Positions 34,477 to 41,911 of a DNA stretch of 64,000 nucleotides are shown here, in pieces. The DNA is from Actinomadura latina NBRC 106108. Lineage in GTDB: Bacteria > Actinomycetota > Actinomycetes > Streptosporangiales > Streptosporangiaceae. The stretch covers positions 1-64,000 of the forward strand of contig NZ_BCQS01000004.1 in NCBI RefSeq assembly GCF_001552195.1, in the 5' to 3' direction. Both the position numbers and the translations under genes were made by a program. Under the pieces are notes generated by a model. That model had not been told where the DNA came from. It made no database searches and worked only from the letters and a program-made list of their open reading frames with translations. Numbering within the stretch: the stretch's first letter is position 1; each line of letters starts with the position of its first letter.

Positions 34477-35564
34477 CGCGGCTCCCCCCTCGGCAGGGCG
34501 AGGAACCGTTCCAGCGCCTCGACGTCGACGGTCTTCCCCGCCTCGCCGGTGCGGCGCTCCAGGTAGCCGATCAGCTCGTCGCGGTCGAGCACGTACGCCC
34601 CGGACGGCGACGGCGCCACCGAGTCCAGGTAGCCGATCACGTCCTCGAGCTCCACCGTCCGGGCCGGGCTCGGCGCCGCCGGCGGCGCGGAGGCGGGCAC
34701 CGGACGGCGGCGCCGGCGCCGGGCCGCCGCCCACCGGCCCAGCGTCAGCCGGATCCCGACCAGCAGGAGCAGCGCGGCCAGCGCGTTCACGCCGAGCAGG
34801 CCCCAGGGGTAGGCGCTGAAGGTGGTCTCGAACGGGACGGAACCGGCATACCTGCCGCCCACCACGAACCGCCCGAAGGCGGCCGGTGGCAGCACCACCG
34901 GGATCCGGTAGGTGGCGGTCTGCCCCGGCCGCAGCGTGCCCGTCTTCGGGGCGTCCAAGGGGCTGTCGGGGGCGCCGCCGGCGCCCCAGCCCACCACCAG
35001 CGGGGCGTTCTCGATGGGCTCGGCGCCCGAGTTGCGGATCCGGAGCACCAGGGTCCGCCGCGGCCTGCCGCCGAACAGCTCGCCGCGCCCCCCGCCGCCG
35101 GTGACCTCCAGGCCGACGACGTCCGCCCGGACGGGCGCGACGTCGCGGCGCACCCGCTCGACGGGGTGCCCCTCGACGGTGAACGGCGCGGTGACCGTGG
35201 CAGGCGGGCCGGGCCCGCCCGGCAGCGTGCTGACGCGGATCACGCAGGGGCACGCGGACGGCGGCGCCCCCACGGTGAGGCCCGCCTCGAACGTCCCCGC
35301 CGGCGCGACCATCGCGGTGACACCGCGTTCGGTGTCGCAGTCGGCCGAGCCGTGCACCGCCCCGGCCCCGCAGACCTGGACCTGCACCGTCGCGCCGGGC
35401 GTCCATGAGCTGCCGCGTATCCGGGCGGACGTGCCGGCGGCGGCCGAGCCCGGCTCGACGCGCACGCCGGGAGCCGCGGCCCGCGCCGGCGCGGGCCGGG
35501 CCGCCGGGACGGTGCCGGCGGCGAGCAGGACGGCGAGCAGGACGGCGGCCGGGCGGAGTCTCAC
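34473..35564 (-). CDS. Exported membrane-anchored protein with Ig-like domains
   Basis: A 363-residue protein starting at a GTG overlapping the preceding stop. It has a signal peptide (RLRPAAVLLAVLLAAGTVPA). A neocarzinostatin-like first domain has Cys pairs (VQVCGAG, ADCDTERG, SACPCVIRV). A second beta domain (about 120-240) is followed by a membrane span (WGLLGVNALAALLLLVGI), then a basic stretch and a cytoplasmic tail. The tail contains two related IGYLDS/IGYLER segments preceded by acidic residues, which suggests a docking motif. No catalytic signature. It probably forms a complex with the WxL/DUF916-like proteins. Confidence 0.72.
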   Translation of the reverse strand: MRLRPAAVLLAVLLAAGTVPAARPAPARAAAPGVRVEPGSAAAGTSARIRGSSWTPGATVQVQVCGAGAVHGSADCDTERGVTAMVAPAGTFEAGLTVGAPPSACPCVIRVSTLPGGPGPPATVTAPFTVEGHPVERVRRDVAPVRADVVGLEVTGGGGRGELFGGRPRRTLVLRIRNSGAEPIENAPLVVGWGAGGAPDSPLDAPKTGTLRPGQTATYRIPVVLPPAAFGRFVVGGRYAGSVPFETTFSAYPWGLLGVNALAALLLLVGIRLTLGRWAAARRRRRRPVPASAPPAAPSPARTVELEDVIGYLDSVAPSPSGAYVLDRDELIGYLERRTGEAGKTVDVEALERFLALPRGEPR

Positions 35565-36589
35565 AGGAACACCCCCGTCTCTCCGGAGGTGAGCCCGGCC
35601 CGCTCCCGCCAGCGGCGGATCAGCCGGGGCAGCACGGACCACAGCATGAACACGGCCCCGGCGAAGGTGAGCAGGGCCGCCCAGGGCACCGCGACGAACC
35701 CGGTCTGCGCGCGGACGTCGATGCCGCCGGCGGCGACCAGCTCCACGTGCACGGTGACCGCGTCCAGTCCCGGGGTGCCGGTCCAGGGCAGTGTGATCTC
35801 GGTGCGCTCGCCGGGCAGGATCTCCGGCAGCCGCCGGTCGGGCCACCGCTCGATCTCGCGGCCGAAGGCGCCGGTGGCGCGGACGCGGGCGGTCGGCGAG
35901 ATCCGCTGGTTGCCGGTGTTGACGACGGTGTAGCGGATGCTCCCCCGCCCGTGCTGGACGAACGGGATCGCCGGGTCCCTGCGGTGCACGCGGACGCCGT
36001 CGGCGCGCAGCCCGGGGGTGAGCGGCCCGGCGACGCGCAGGTAGACGCGGGCGCCGACGGCGCGCCGCACGCCGACCCGGGCGCCGCCGTTCTCCTGGAC
36101 GCTCTCGATCGCGGTGTTCAGCGCGACGATGCCGCCGATGTGCTCGCCGGGGGTGGCGTTGCCGGGGATCTTCAGCGTGAACGGGAGCTCCTTCGCGGTC
36201 CCGGCCGGGAGCTTCACCGACGAGGACTTCAGCGAAATCCAGGCGCCCACGTCCCGTGGCCTCTCCTCCGCGGTGCGCAGCGCGAACCCGGCGTCGCGCG
36301 GGGTGTTGTAGGCGTCCGCCCCGTACACCCGGAACGTGATGGGGCGGGCGGTGAGGTTGGTGATCCGGACGACGTCCCGGACGGTCTGGCCGGGCGGCGC
36401 CTCGAACGCGAAGAACGGGCGGGCGGCGAGGGCGCCGCTGCGGTTGGCGGGCCCCACCGACCAGGCCCCGTTCCCCGTGGCGGGCCCGGGCGCCGGCGCG
36501 GCGGCCGCCGCCGCGCCGCCGGGTGCGGCGGCGGCGCAGGCCAGGCCCACGGCCGCCGCGGCGGCGGCGATCCGGTCTCGGGCGCTCAT
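35561..36589 (-). CDS. DUF916-like WxL-interacting surface protein
   Basis: A 342-residue exported membrane protein. An Ala-rich signal region is followed by two beta-sandwich domains, the first with the DUF916 pattern (PGQTVRDVVRITNLTARPIT, then WISLKSSSVKLPAG and GEHIGGIVALN). A C-terminal span (VPWAALLTFAGAVFMLWSVL) and basic cytoplasmic end finish it. In firmicutes DUF916 proteins pair with WxL-domain proteins on the cell surface to bind polymers. The next gene encodes a WxL-motif protein, so the pair is conserved here in a high-GC context. Confidence 0.75.
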   Translation of the reverse strand: MSARDRIAAAAAAVGLACAAAAPGGAAAAAAPAPGPATGNGAWSVGPANRSGALAARPFFAFEAPPGQTVRDVVRITNLTARPITFRVYGADAYNTPRDAGFALRTAEERPRDVGAWISLKSSSVKLPAGTAKELPFTLKIPGNATPGEHIGGIVALNTAIESVQENGGARVGVRRAVGARVYLRVAGPLTPGLRADGVRVHRRDPAIPFVQHGRGSIRYTVVNTGNQRISPTARVRATGAFGREIERWPDRRLPEILPGERTEITLPWTGTPGLDAVTVHVELVAAGGIDVRAQTGFVAVPWAALLTFAGAVFMLWSVLPRLIRRWRERAGLTSGETGVFL

Positions 36590-36644
36590 CGATCACCTCG
36601 ATGCGGCCGGGCGGAGCACACCGCCCGGGCGCGGCTCGGGACGG

Positions 36645-37964
36645 TCAGGACAGCGTGAGGGTGAGGACGGCGGTGTAGCGGCCGGCGCCGGTGGCCGGCG
36701 GGACGGTGAGCTTGAGGCCCGCGCCGGCGGTGAACGTGCCGCCGACGATCTGCCCGGAGCCGTCGGGCGCGCCGCACAGCGTGGCCGCCGTCGCGGTGTC
36801 GAGGGGGCCCGCGCTGCCGGGCGTGACGGCGCTGGAGCCGGGCGCGGCGGTGCACGCCGGCGTCCAGGACAGGTTCCCGGCGGGGATCCTCGTCCCGGCG
36901 GGCGCCGAGAAGTCGGTGAGCGTGCCGGTGAGCGACCATCCGGTGGCGCCGCCGCGCGCGTCGATGACCTCGATCCGCTTGAGCGACCCGGTCGCGGTCT
37001 GCTCGGTGCCGTCCAGCGTCACCGGGGTCAGGTCGACCTCCCCTGGCTCGCGGGACATGGTGAGCGGCCCGCCGTCGACGGTCAGGTTGATCTTCTGCTC
37101 GCCGCACCGGTCCGCGGGCTCGCCGGCGCACGCGCCGGTGGGCGGCGGCGTCTTCCCGGTGACGGTCAGCGCGACGCTCTTGCTCACCGAGCCCTGCGTG
37201 ACCACGATCGTGCGGGCGCCCGGGGCGGCGGACTCGGACACGGTCGCCGAGGCGGTCAGCCTGCCGGCGGCGTCGGCGGAGCCCGCCGCTCCGGTCAGGT
37301 CGTCCGGATCGCACGCGGCGCCGTTGGCGTCGCACAGCGCCAGCTGGACCGCACCCGGCTCCCAGCCGGTTCCGGTGATGGCGATGGCGCCGCCCTGGAC
37401 GACGGACGAGGGGCTGACGGACGCTCCGGGGCCGCCCTCCCCCACGTCGATCGTCGCGAGGGGCCCGGGGGTGTCCTTGGGCGTGCAGGTGATGGTGGCC
37501 TGGGCGCCGGCCTCGGCGACGACCATGAGCCCGGCGGGGGCGATCTTCACGGCGCCGGCGGCGGCGAGCGTGAGCTTGCCGGAGACCTTGCCGATCGGCA
37601 GCTCCCCGTGCGCGGGGATCGTCTCGGTCCGCTTCGGCGCCTGGATCGGCACCGATCCGGACTGCGCGCCGGAGACCGCCAGGGTGCCGGAGGTGGTCCA
37701 GGAGTTGACGGGCAGCGGCGCGACCCCGGGCAGGTTCGAGAAGTCGGCCTCGACGGTGACCTCGTCCCCCACGTCGGCGGACGCGGGCGCGGAGACGGTC
37801 ACGGCGGCGTCGTAGTCGAACACGGTGCTGAAGATCTTGCACTGGTAGGGGACCTGGCCCGTCCCGGCGTGCGCGGTGCCCGCCGCGGCCACCGGCACCG
37901 CGGCGGCGCCCGCCGCGGTGACGACCGCGGCGGCGCCGCGCAGGGCGGTGCGTGTGCGTCTCAT
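36645..37964 (-). CDS. Secreted WxL-type multi-domain surface protein
   Basis: A 439-residue secreted protein. The start MRRTRTALRGAAAVVTAAG at 37964 has GAGGAG upstream, and signal cleavage falls near TAHAG. Three beta domains follow. The middle one has a neocarzinostatin/IPT-like opening (SVSPSSVVQGGAIAITGTGW) with Cys pairs. The C-terminal ~150 residues hold GGATGWSLTGTLTDFSAP and later LSWTPACTA, matching the first WxL motif and its distal partner. It has no membrane anchor, so it is probably held by WxL-mediated binding. First gene of the operon, behind IclR site 4. Confidence 0.75.
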   Translation of the reverse strand: MRRTRTALRGAAAVVTAAGAAAVPVAAAGTAHAGTGQVPYQCKIFSTVFDYDAAVTVSAPASADVGDEVTVEADFSNLPGVAPLPVNSWTTSGTLAVSGAQSGSVPIQAPKRTETIPAHGELPIGKVSGKLTLAAAGAVKIAPAGLMVVAEAGAQATITCTPKDTPGPLATIDVGEGGPGASVSPSSVVQGGAIAITGTGWEPGAVQLALCDANGAACDPDDLTGAAGSADAAGRLTASATVSESAAPGARTIVVTQGSVSKSVALTVTGKTPPPTGACAGEPADRCGEQKINLTVDGGPLTMSREPGEVDLTPVTLDGTEQTATGSLKRIEVIDARGGATGWSLTGTLTDFSAPAGTRIPAGNLSWTPACTAAPGSSAVTPGSAGPLDTATAATLCGAPDGSGQIVGGTFTAGAGLKLTVPPATGAGRYTAVLTLTLS

Positions 37965-37987
37965 GTCGCCGCTCCTCTCCGAGCTCT

Positions 37988-38012
37988 GTTTCGGAGAAGG
38001 AAACAGAGTTTC
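37988..38012 (-). promoter_or_regulatory. IclR-regulon operator site 4
   Basis: On the minus strand: GAAAC-TCT-GTTTC-N7-GAAAC, all three half-sites perfect. The distal pair extends to a 9-bp inverted repeat (CTCTGTTTC/GAAACAGAG). It is 24 bases upstream of the WxL gene start. Confidence 0.85.
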
Positions 38013-38082
38013 GCAATGTGCGGATAGCACAACCGCTGCGAACCGGACATGTCAAGGGGCGGACGCCACTGGAGACACAATC

Positions 38083-38107
38083 GTTTCACTCTGGGGATCG
38101 CCGTTTC
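38083..38107. promoter_or_regulatory. IclR-regulon operator site 5
   Basis: GTTTC-N7-GGATC-N3-GTTTC: the outer half-sites are perfect and the central one is degenerate. It lies 28 bases before the sortase start at 38135, in the divergent region with site 4. Confidence 0.55.
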
Positions 38108-38134
38108 CCTACCGAAGAGTTACGGTTCCTGCCC

Positions 38135-38800
38135 ATGCGCACGCTGCTGCGGACCGCGGCCGAGCTGTCGATGACCGCCGGCCTCGTCCTCGCCCTCTTC
38201 GTCGCCTACCTGTCCTGGGGCACCGGCGAGTACACCCACCGGCAGCAGGGCGACCTGCACGACGACCTCGAACAGCAGTGGAACACCGCGCGGGCCCGGA
38301 GGCTCGCCGCCGGGACGCGGCACCGGACGGCGGCCGCCGTCCCCGCGCCCGCCGAGGGCCGGGCGTACGCACTGCTGCGCGTGCCGAGGTTCGGGCCGTC
38401 CTACCGGTACACGGTGGTGGAGGGCGTGGGCGTCGCCGACCTGCGCAAGGGCCCGGGACACTACCCGGGGACGGCCGGGCCCGGCGAGATCGGCAACATG
38501 GCGATCGCCGGCCACCGCACCACCTACGGCGCGCCGTTCAACCGCAACGGCGAGCTGGCGCCCGGCGACGAGATCCTCATCGACACGGCCGCCGCGACCT
38601 ACGTCTACAGGGTGACGAAGCGCGTCGTCGTGCGGCCGAGCCGCACCGACGTGACGGCGCCCGTGCCGGGCAGGCCGGGGCGCGGGCCGCGTGAGGCGAT
38701 GCTCACGCTCACGACCTGCCATCCGAAGTTCTCCGCCGCCTACCGCCTCGTCGTGTTCGCCGAGCTGGCGGGCCGCCGGGCACGCGCCGCCCGGACCTGA
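38135..38800 (+). CDS. Class E sortase
   Basis: A 221-residue sortase. One N-terminal membrane anchor (about 10-28) is followed by a Pro/Ala linker and the catalytic beta barrel. The active-site residues are all present: H127 (IAGHRTTYGAPF), C195 (LTLTTCHPKF) and R204 (AAYRLVVF). The TLTTC-x-P pattern is that of actinobacterial class E enzymes. It is divergent from the surface-protein operon and probably anchors the LPNTG protein encoded at 31415, although class E enzymes usually prefer LAXTG. Both are controlled by neighbouring IclR-type sites. Confidence 0.92.
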   Translation: MRTLLRTAAELSMTAGLVLALFVAYLSWGTGEYTHRQQGDLHDDLEQQWNTARARRLAAGTRHRTAAAVPAPAEGRAYALLRVPRFGPSYRYTVVEGVGVADLRKGPGHYPGTAGPGEIGNMAIAGHRTTYGAPFNRNGELAPGDEILIDTAAATYVYRVTKRVVVRPSRTDVTAPVPGRPGRGPREAMLTLTTCHPKFSAAYRLVVFAELAGRRARAART

Positions 38801-38826
38801 GATCCCGTGTTACGGTTCCCCACACT

Positions 38827-38851
38827 GAAACACTGTTTCCATCCGAGGAGG
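38827..38851 (+). promoter_or_regulatory. IclR-regulon operator site 6
   Basis: GAAAC-ACT-GTTTC (38827-38839) is perfect; the third half-site position reads GGAGG and coincides with the ribosome binding site of the gene at 38858. Confidence 0.75.
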
Positions 38852-38857
38852 ACGGTC

Positions 38858-39565
38858 GTGGGGGCGCACGCGCACGGCTGGTGGATCCTGCTGCACCTGG
38901 TGCTCTTCGTGTTCTGGCTGGGCGGGGACCTCGGCGTCTTCTACTCCAGCCGGTTCGTCCTCAAGCCGGACCTGACCCCCGCCGCGCGCGCCACGGCGCT
39001 CAGCGTCATGAGCGGGCTCGACCTCGGCCCCAAGATCTGCCTCGTGCTGTTCCTGCCGAGCGGGGTGACGCTCATGGCGCTGGACCCGCACGGCGCCGAA
39101 GTGCTCGGCGCGCCGGCCTTCGGCTGGTGGCGGGTCCTGCTGGTGTGGCTGCTCGCCGCCGGCTGGCTCGCCGCCACGATCGCCGACCACCGCACCCACG
39201 GCCGCTTCCCCTGGGTGCGCCGCGCCGACTGGGCGGTCCGCATCGGGCTCATCGCCGCGCTCGCCGCCGTGGCCGCCTACACGCTGCTCGCCGACCGCCC
39301 GTTCGGCGTCGGCACCGACCCGCGCTGGCTCGGCGGCAAGGTCGCCCTCTACACCGCCGCCATCGCCTGCGGGCTCGGCATCCGCATCACCCTGCGCCCG
39401 TTCGGGCCCGCCTTCGGCGCCCTCATGAGCGGCGGCTCCACCCCGGCGGTCGAGCGCACGCTCCGGCGGTCGGTGGACGGCTGCCTGCCGTACGTGTTCG
39501 GCATCTGGGCGGCCGTCCTGGGCGCCGCCGCGCTCGGCGTGTTCAAGCCCGGCGCCAATCTGTGA
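38858..39565 (+). CDS. Polytopic membrane protein of unknown function
   Basis: A 235-residue protein with about six membrane spans, starting at a GTG behind GAGGAGG. Notable polar features are a His-rich N-terminus (GAHAHGWW) and HLVLFVFWLGGDLGVFYSSR in the first span, which recalls CopD/DUF2269-type membrane proteins whose histidines can bind haem or metal. No transporter signature can be assigned. Its own IclR-type site suggests it is part of the regulon, perhaps for metal, haem or electron handling. Confidence 0.7.
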   Translation: MGAHAHGWWILLHLVLFVFWLGGDLGVFYSSRFVLKPDLTPAARATALSVMSGLDLGPKICLVLFLPSGVTLMALDPHGAEVLGAPAFGWWRVLLVWLLAAGWLAATIADHRTHGRFPWVRRADWAVRIGLIAALAAVAAYTLLADRPFGVGTDPRWLGGKVALYTAAIACGLGIRITLRPFGPAFGALMSGGSTPAVERTLRRSVDGCLPYVFGIWAAVLGAAALGVFKPGANL

Positions 39566-39600
39566 CCGGCGGGCCCGGTGCCGCCCCCCGCCGCCCCGCC

Positions 39601-39658
39601 GTCAGCCGCTGTGGCCCTGCCGTCAGCCGCTGTGGCCCTGCTGTCAGCCGCTGTGGCC
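39601..39658. repeat. Three 21-bp repeats at the iclR-type gene's 3' end
   Basis: GTCAGCCGCTGTGGCC occurs at 39601-39616, 39622-39637 and 39643-39658, with CTGCC/CTGCT spacers giving a 21-base period. The third copy encodes the last residues and stop of the regulator (GHSG-stop); the other two are exact copies downstream of it. It looks like a slippage-generated tandem triplication that keeps an in-frame stop in each copy. Confidence 0.85.
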
Positions 39659-40483
39659 GAGCTGGCCGGAGATGCGCGCCGCGGACTCCACCAGCGGTGG
39701 CGCGCACTCGGCCAGCCGCGGCTTGAACCGGCTCAGCGGGCCCGCCACGCTGAGCGCCGCGATGACCCGGCCGTCGTGGTCGAAGATCGGCGCGGCGATC
39801 GAGGCCGTCCCCTCCTGCCGCTCGCCCTGGGACGAGGCGTACCCCCGCTTGCGGATCGCCGCCAGCTCCCTGCGCAGCCGCTCCTCGTCCACGATGGTCC
39901 GCTCGGTCAGCGCCTCCAGCCCGTGCCGGGCGAGCAGGCCGCCGACCTCGGCCTCGTCCAGGAAGGCCAGGATCACCTTGGACGAGCTGCCCGCGTGCAG
40001 CGGGTAGGGGATGCCGAGGCTGACCTCCACCCGCAGCTCGTGCGGCGGCACGATCTGGTCGACGTAGAGCCGGGTGTCGCCGCGCCGGACCGACAGCGTG
40101 GCGGTCTCCCCGAGCTGCCGGGCGAGGCGCCGCAGCTCGGGGGCGGCCATCGCGCGCAGGTCCATCCGGGCGAGGTAGGCCCGGCCGAGCGCGATGGCGG
40201 CGTGCCCGAGCGCGTACCGGCGCGTCACCGCGTCGACGGTGATCAGGTCGCGGCTGCGCAGCGCGGTCAGGATGCGGTGCACGGCGGCCTTGGTCAGCCC
40301 CAGCTCGGTGGCGATCTCGGTCACCCCGAGGTCGGGCCGGCCGCTCCGGCCGAACAGCAGCAGGACGTCCATCGCGCGCTCGACGGCGGCGATCGACCGG
40401 CTCTGCCCCTCGCCCTCCTCGGCGTGGGACGCGGGGGCGCCCGGGGCGCCCGGGGTGGTCGGGGTGGTCGCACGACGCGACAC
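39644..40483 (-). CDS. IclR-family transcriptional regulator
   Basis: A 279-residue regulator. The winged HTH lies near residues 30-95 (GVTEIATELGLTKAAVHRIL). The C-terminal IclR effector domain contains SLGIPYPLHAGSSSKVILAF and ERQEGTASIAAPIFDHDG. A GTG start at 40483 has AAGGA upstream. The first 30 residues are a flexible Pro/Thr/Ala tail. It has its own promoter site (site 7) and is divergent from the monooxygenase operon (site 8). Ten copies of the same three-half-site operator across 27.7-48.4 kb make it the best candidate master regulator. PcaU/PobR in this family also bind palindrome-plus-direct-repeat sites and respond to aromatic acids. Confidence 0.9.
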   Translation of the reverse strand: MSRRATTPTTPGAPGAPASHAEEGEGQSRSIAAVERAMDVLLLFGRSGRPDLGVTEIATELGLTKAAVHRILTALRSRDLITVDAVTRRYALGHAAIALGRAYLARMDLRAMAAPELRRLARQLGETATLSVRRGDTRLYVDQIVPPHELRVEVSLGIPYPLHAGSSSKVILAFLDEAEVGGLLARHGLEALTERTIVDEERLRRELAAIRKRGYASSQGERQEGTASIAAPIFDHDGRVIAALSVAGPLSRFKPRLAECAPPLVESAARISGQLGHSG

Positions 40484-40530
40484 GGCGGTTCCTTCCGACG
40501 GTGCGGGATCAGCCGCAGTCTAGGCCATCC

Positions 40531-40555
40531 GTTTCCCTTGGCGAAACGCTTGTCA
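40531..40555 (-). promoter_or_regulatory. IclR-regulon operator site 7 (autoregulation)
   Basis: On the minus strand: TGACA-AGC-GTTTC-N7-GAAAC. Two half-sites are perfect and the first is degenerate. It lies 48 bases upstream of the regulator's own start. Confidence 0.7.
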
Positions 40556-40602
40556 CCGGCTCGGGCCGTTGACACCCGCTCCGCGTGCTCGTTACCGTGA
40601 GC

Positions 40603-40627
40603 GGGACGGTGTTTCCTAAAGCGAAAC
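40603..40627 (+). promoter_or_regulatory. IclR-regulon operator site 8
   Basis: GGGAC-GGT-GTTTC-N7-GAAAC: the first half-site has two mismatches and the other two are perfect. It ends 15 bases before the first gene of the monooxygenase/dehydrogenase operon at 40643. Confidence 0.75.
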
Positions 40628-40642
40628 GAAGGGCGCGATGCG

Positions 40643-41890
40643 GTGACGGTCGACGCACAGACCTTCCGCGCGGTGCTGAGCCAGTGGCCGACCGGCGTCG
40701 CGGTCGTCACCACCGTCGCCGCGGGCGGCTGGCACGGCATGACGGCCGGCTCGTTCGGCAGCGTCAGCCTCGATCCGCCGCTGGTCATGGTCTGCCTGGC
40801 CCGGAACATCCACACGCACGCGCTGGTGGAGCGCAGCGGCGTCTTCGCGGTCAGCTTCCTCGGCAAGGACCAGGCCGCCATCGGGCACCGGTTCGCGGGC
40901 CGCGAGCCGGGCGACCGGTTCGCCCGCGGCTCCTGGTCCGCCGCGCCCACCGGCGCGCCGGTGCTCGGCGAGGCGCTCGCCTGGCTCGACTGCCGGGTCG
41001 CGCACTCCTACCCCGGCGGCGACCACACGATCTTCGTGGGCGAGGTCCGCACCGCCGCGACGCCCCGCCGCACCGCGCCGCTGCTGTTCCACTCCCGCTC
41101 CTGGGGCCAGCTCGCCGACCCCCTGCCGGACGAGGTGACGATCGCCGACACCGGCCTCGCCGCCGCGCTGCACCGCAGGCTCGGCGCGTCCGGCACCGCG
41201 CCCGCCCGCGTCACCCGGGCCGGCGTCGCCCGGCTGCTGGAGTCCGTCCGCGCCGCGGGCGTCCGCGTCCGCACGCCGTGCCCGCCCGGACCCGCGCCCG
41301 GCGCCGGATCGCGCGCGTCGTGGTCGATGCTGGTCGAGAACGCGGCGTGCCTGGCGGAGGTCCCGCGCGAATCCGGGGTCACCGCCGAGATCGTGGACGG
41401 GCCGGACGCCCCCCGCCTGGTCGAGGCGGCCCGCGCCCGCGGCCTGGCCGTCACCGGCCGGGTGGGCGACGCCTTCGCCCCGGCCCGGCAGGCCGGGGTG
41501 CTCGCCGCCGTCGACCGGCTGGTCGCCGGCGGGTGCGCCGAGATCGCCCTCGACGAGGGCCCCGAGGCCGCGTCCCCGCTGCTCGTCCGGAACCTGCTGC
41601 AGGAGGCGGTGGCCCGCGCGCGGCCCGTGCCGGTCCGGGTGCGGCTGCGCGAGGCCTGCGGGCTGGGCCTCGCGAACGCGCTGACCGCGATGAAGAGCGG
41701 CGTGCGGAGCTTCGATGTGACCCTCGGCGGCGTCGACGGCGGCCTGTGCGCGGAGGACGTGCTGTTCCTGGCCGCCCGCCTCGACGTCGCCACCCCGATC
41801 GACCGGGCCGCCCTGGTGGCCGCCGCCGCAGACCTGGAGAGCGTCTGGGGGGCGGTCCTTCCCGGCCGCACCTACCGGACCGCGTCCTGA
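40643..41890 (+). CDS. Flavin reductase fused to a degenerate HMG-CoA-lyase-like barrel
   Basis: A 415-residue fusion. Residues 1-160 are an HpaC-type flavin reductase (FRAVLSQWPTGVAVVTT, SFGSVSLDPPLVMVCLA, FAVSFLG). Residues 165-412 resemble a DRE-TIM metallolyase (HMG-CoA lyase type), with GLGLANALTAMKSGVRSFD and VTLGGVDGG aligned to that family. The metal-binding His-x-His is replaced by Arg-x-Arg (VRLREAC), and the Arg-Asp pair at the barrel start is not visible, so lyase activity is unlikely. The reductase should supply reduced FMN or FAD to the acyl-CoA-dehydrogenase-fold protein encoded next, as in two-component monooxygenases. GTG start behind IclR site 8. Confidence 0.75.
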   Translation: MTVDAQTFRAVLSQWPTGVAVVTTVAAGGWHGMTAGSFGSVSLDPPLVMVCLARNIHTHALVERSGVFAVSFLGKDQAAIGHRFAGREPGDRFARGSWSAAPTGAPVLGEALAWLDCRVAHSYPGGDHTIFVGEVRTAATPRRTAPLLFHSRSWGQLADPLPDEVTIADTGLAAALHRRLGASGTAPARVTRAGVARLLESVRAAGVRVRTPCPPGPAPGAGSRASWSMLVENAACLAEVPRESGVTAEIVDGPDAPRLVEAARARGLAVTGRVGDAFAPARQAGVLAAVDRLVAGGCAEIALDEGPEAASPLLVRNLLQEAVARARPVPVRVRLREACGLGLANALTAMKSGVRSFDVTLGGVDGGLCAEDVLFLAARLDVATPIDRAALVAAAADLESVWGAVLPGRTYRTAS

Positions 41891-41911
41891 CCAGCTGAAG
41901 GGATCCAGCCG

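Noticed and set aside
36586-38055. 489-codon minus-strand frame overlapping the WxL gene
   Set aside because: Arg-rich shadow frame; the frame starting at 37964 has a signal peptide and recognisable domains.
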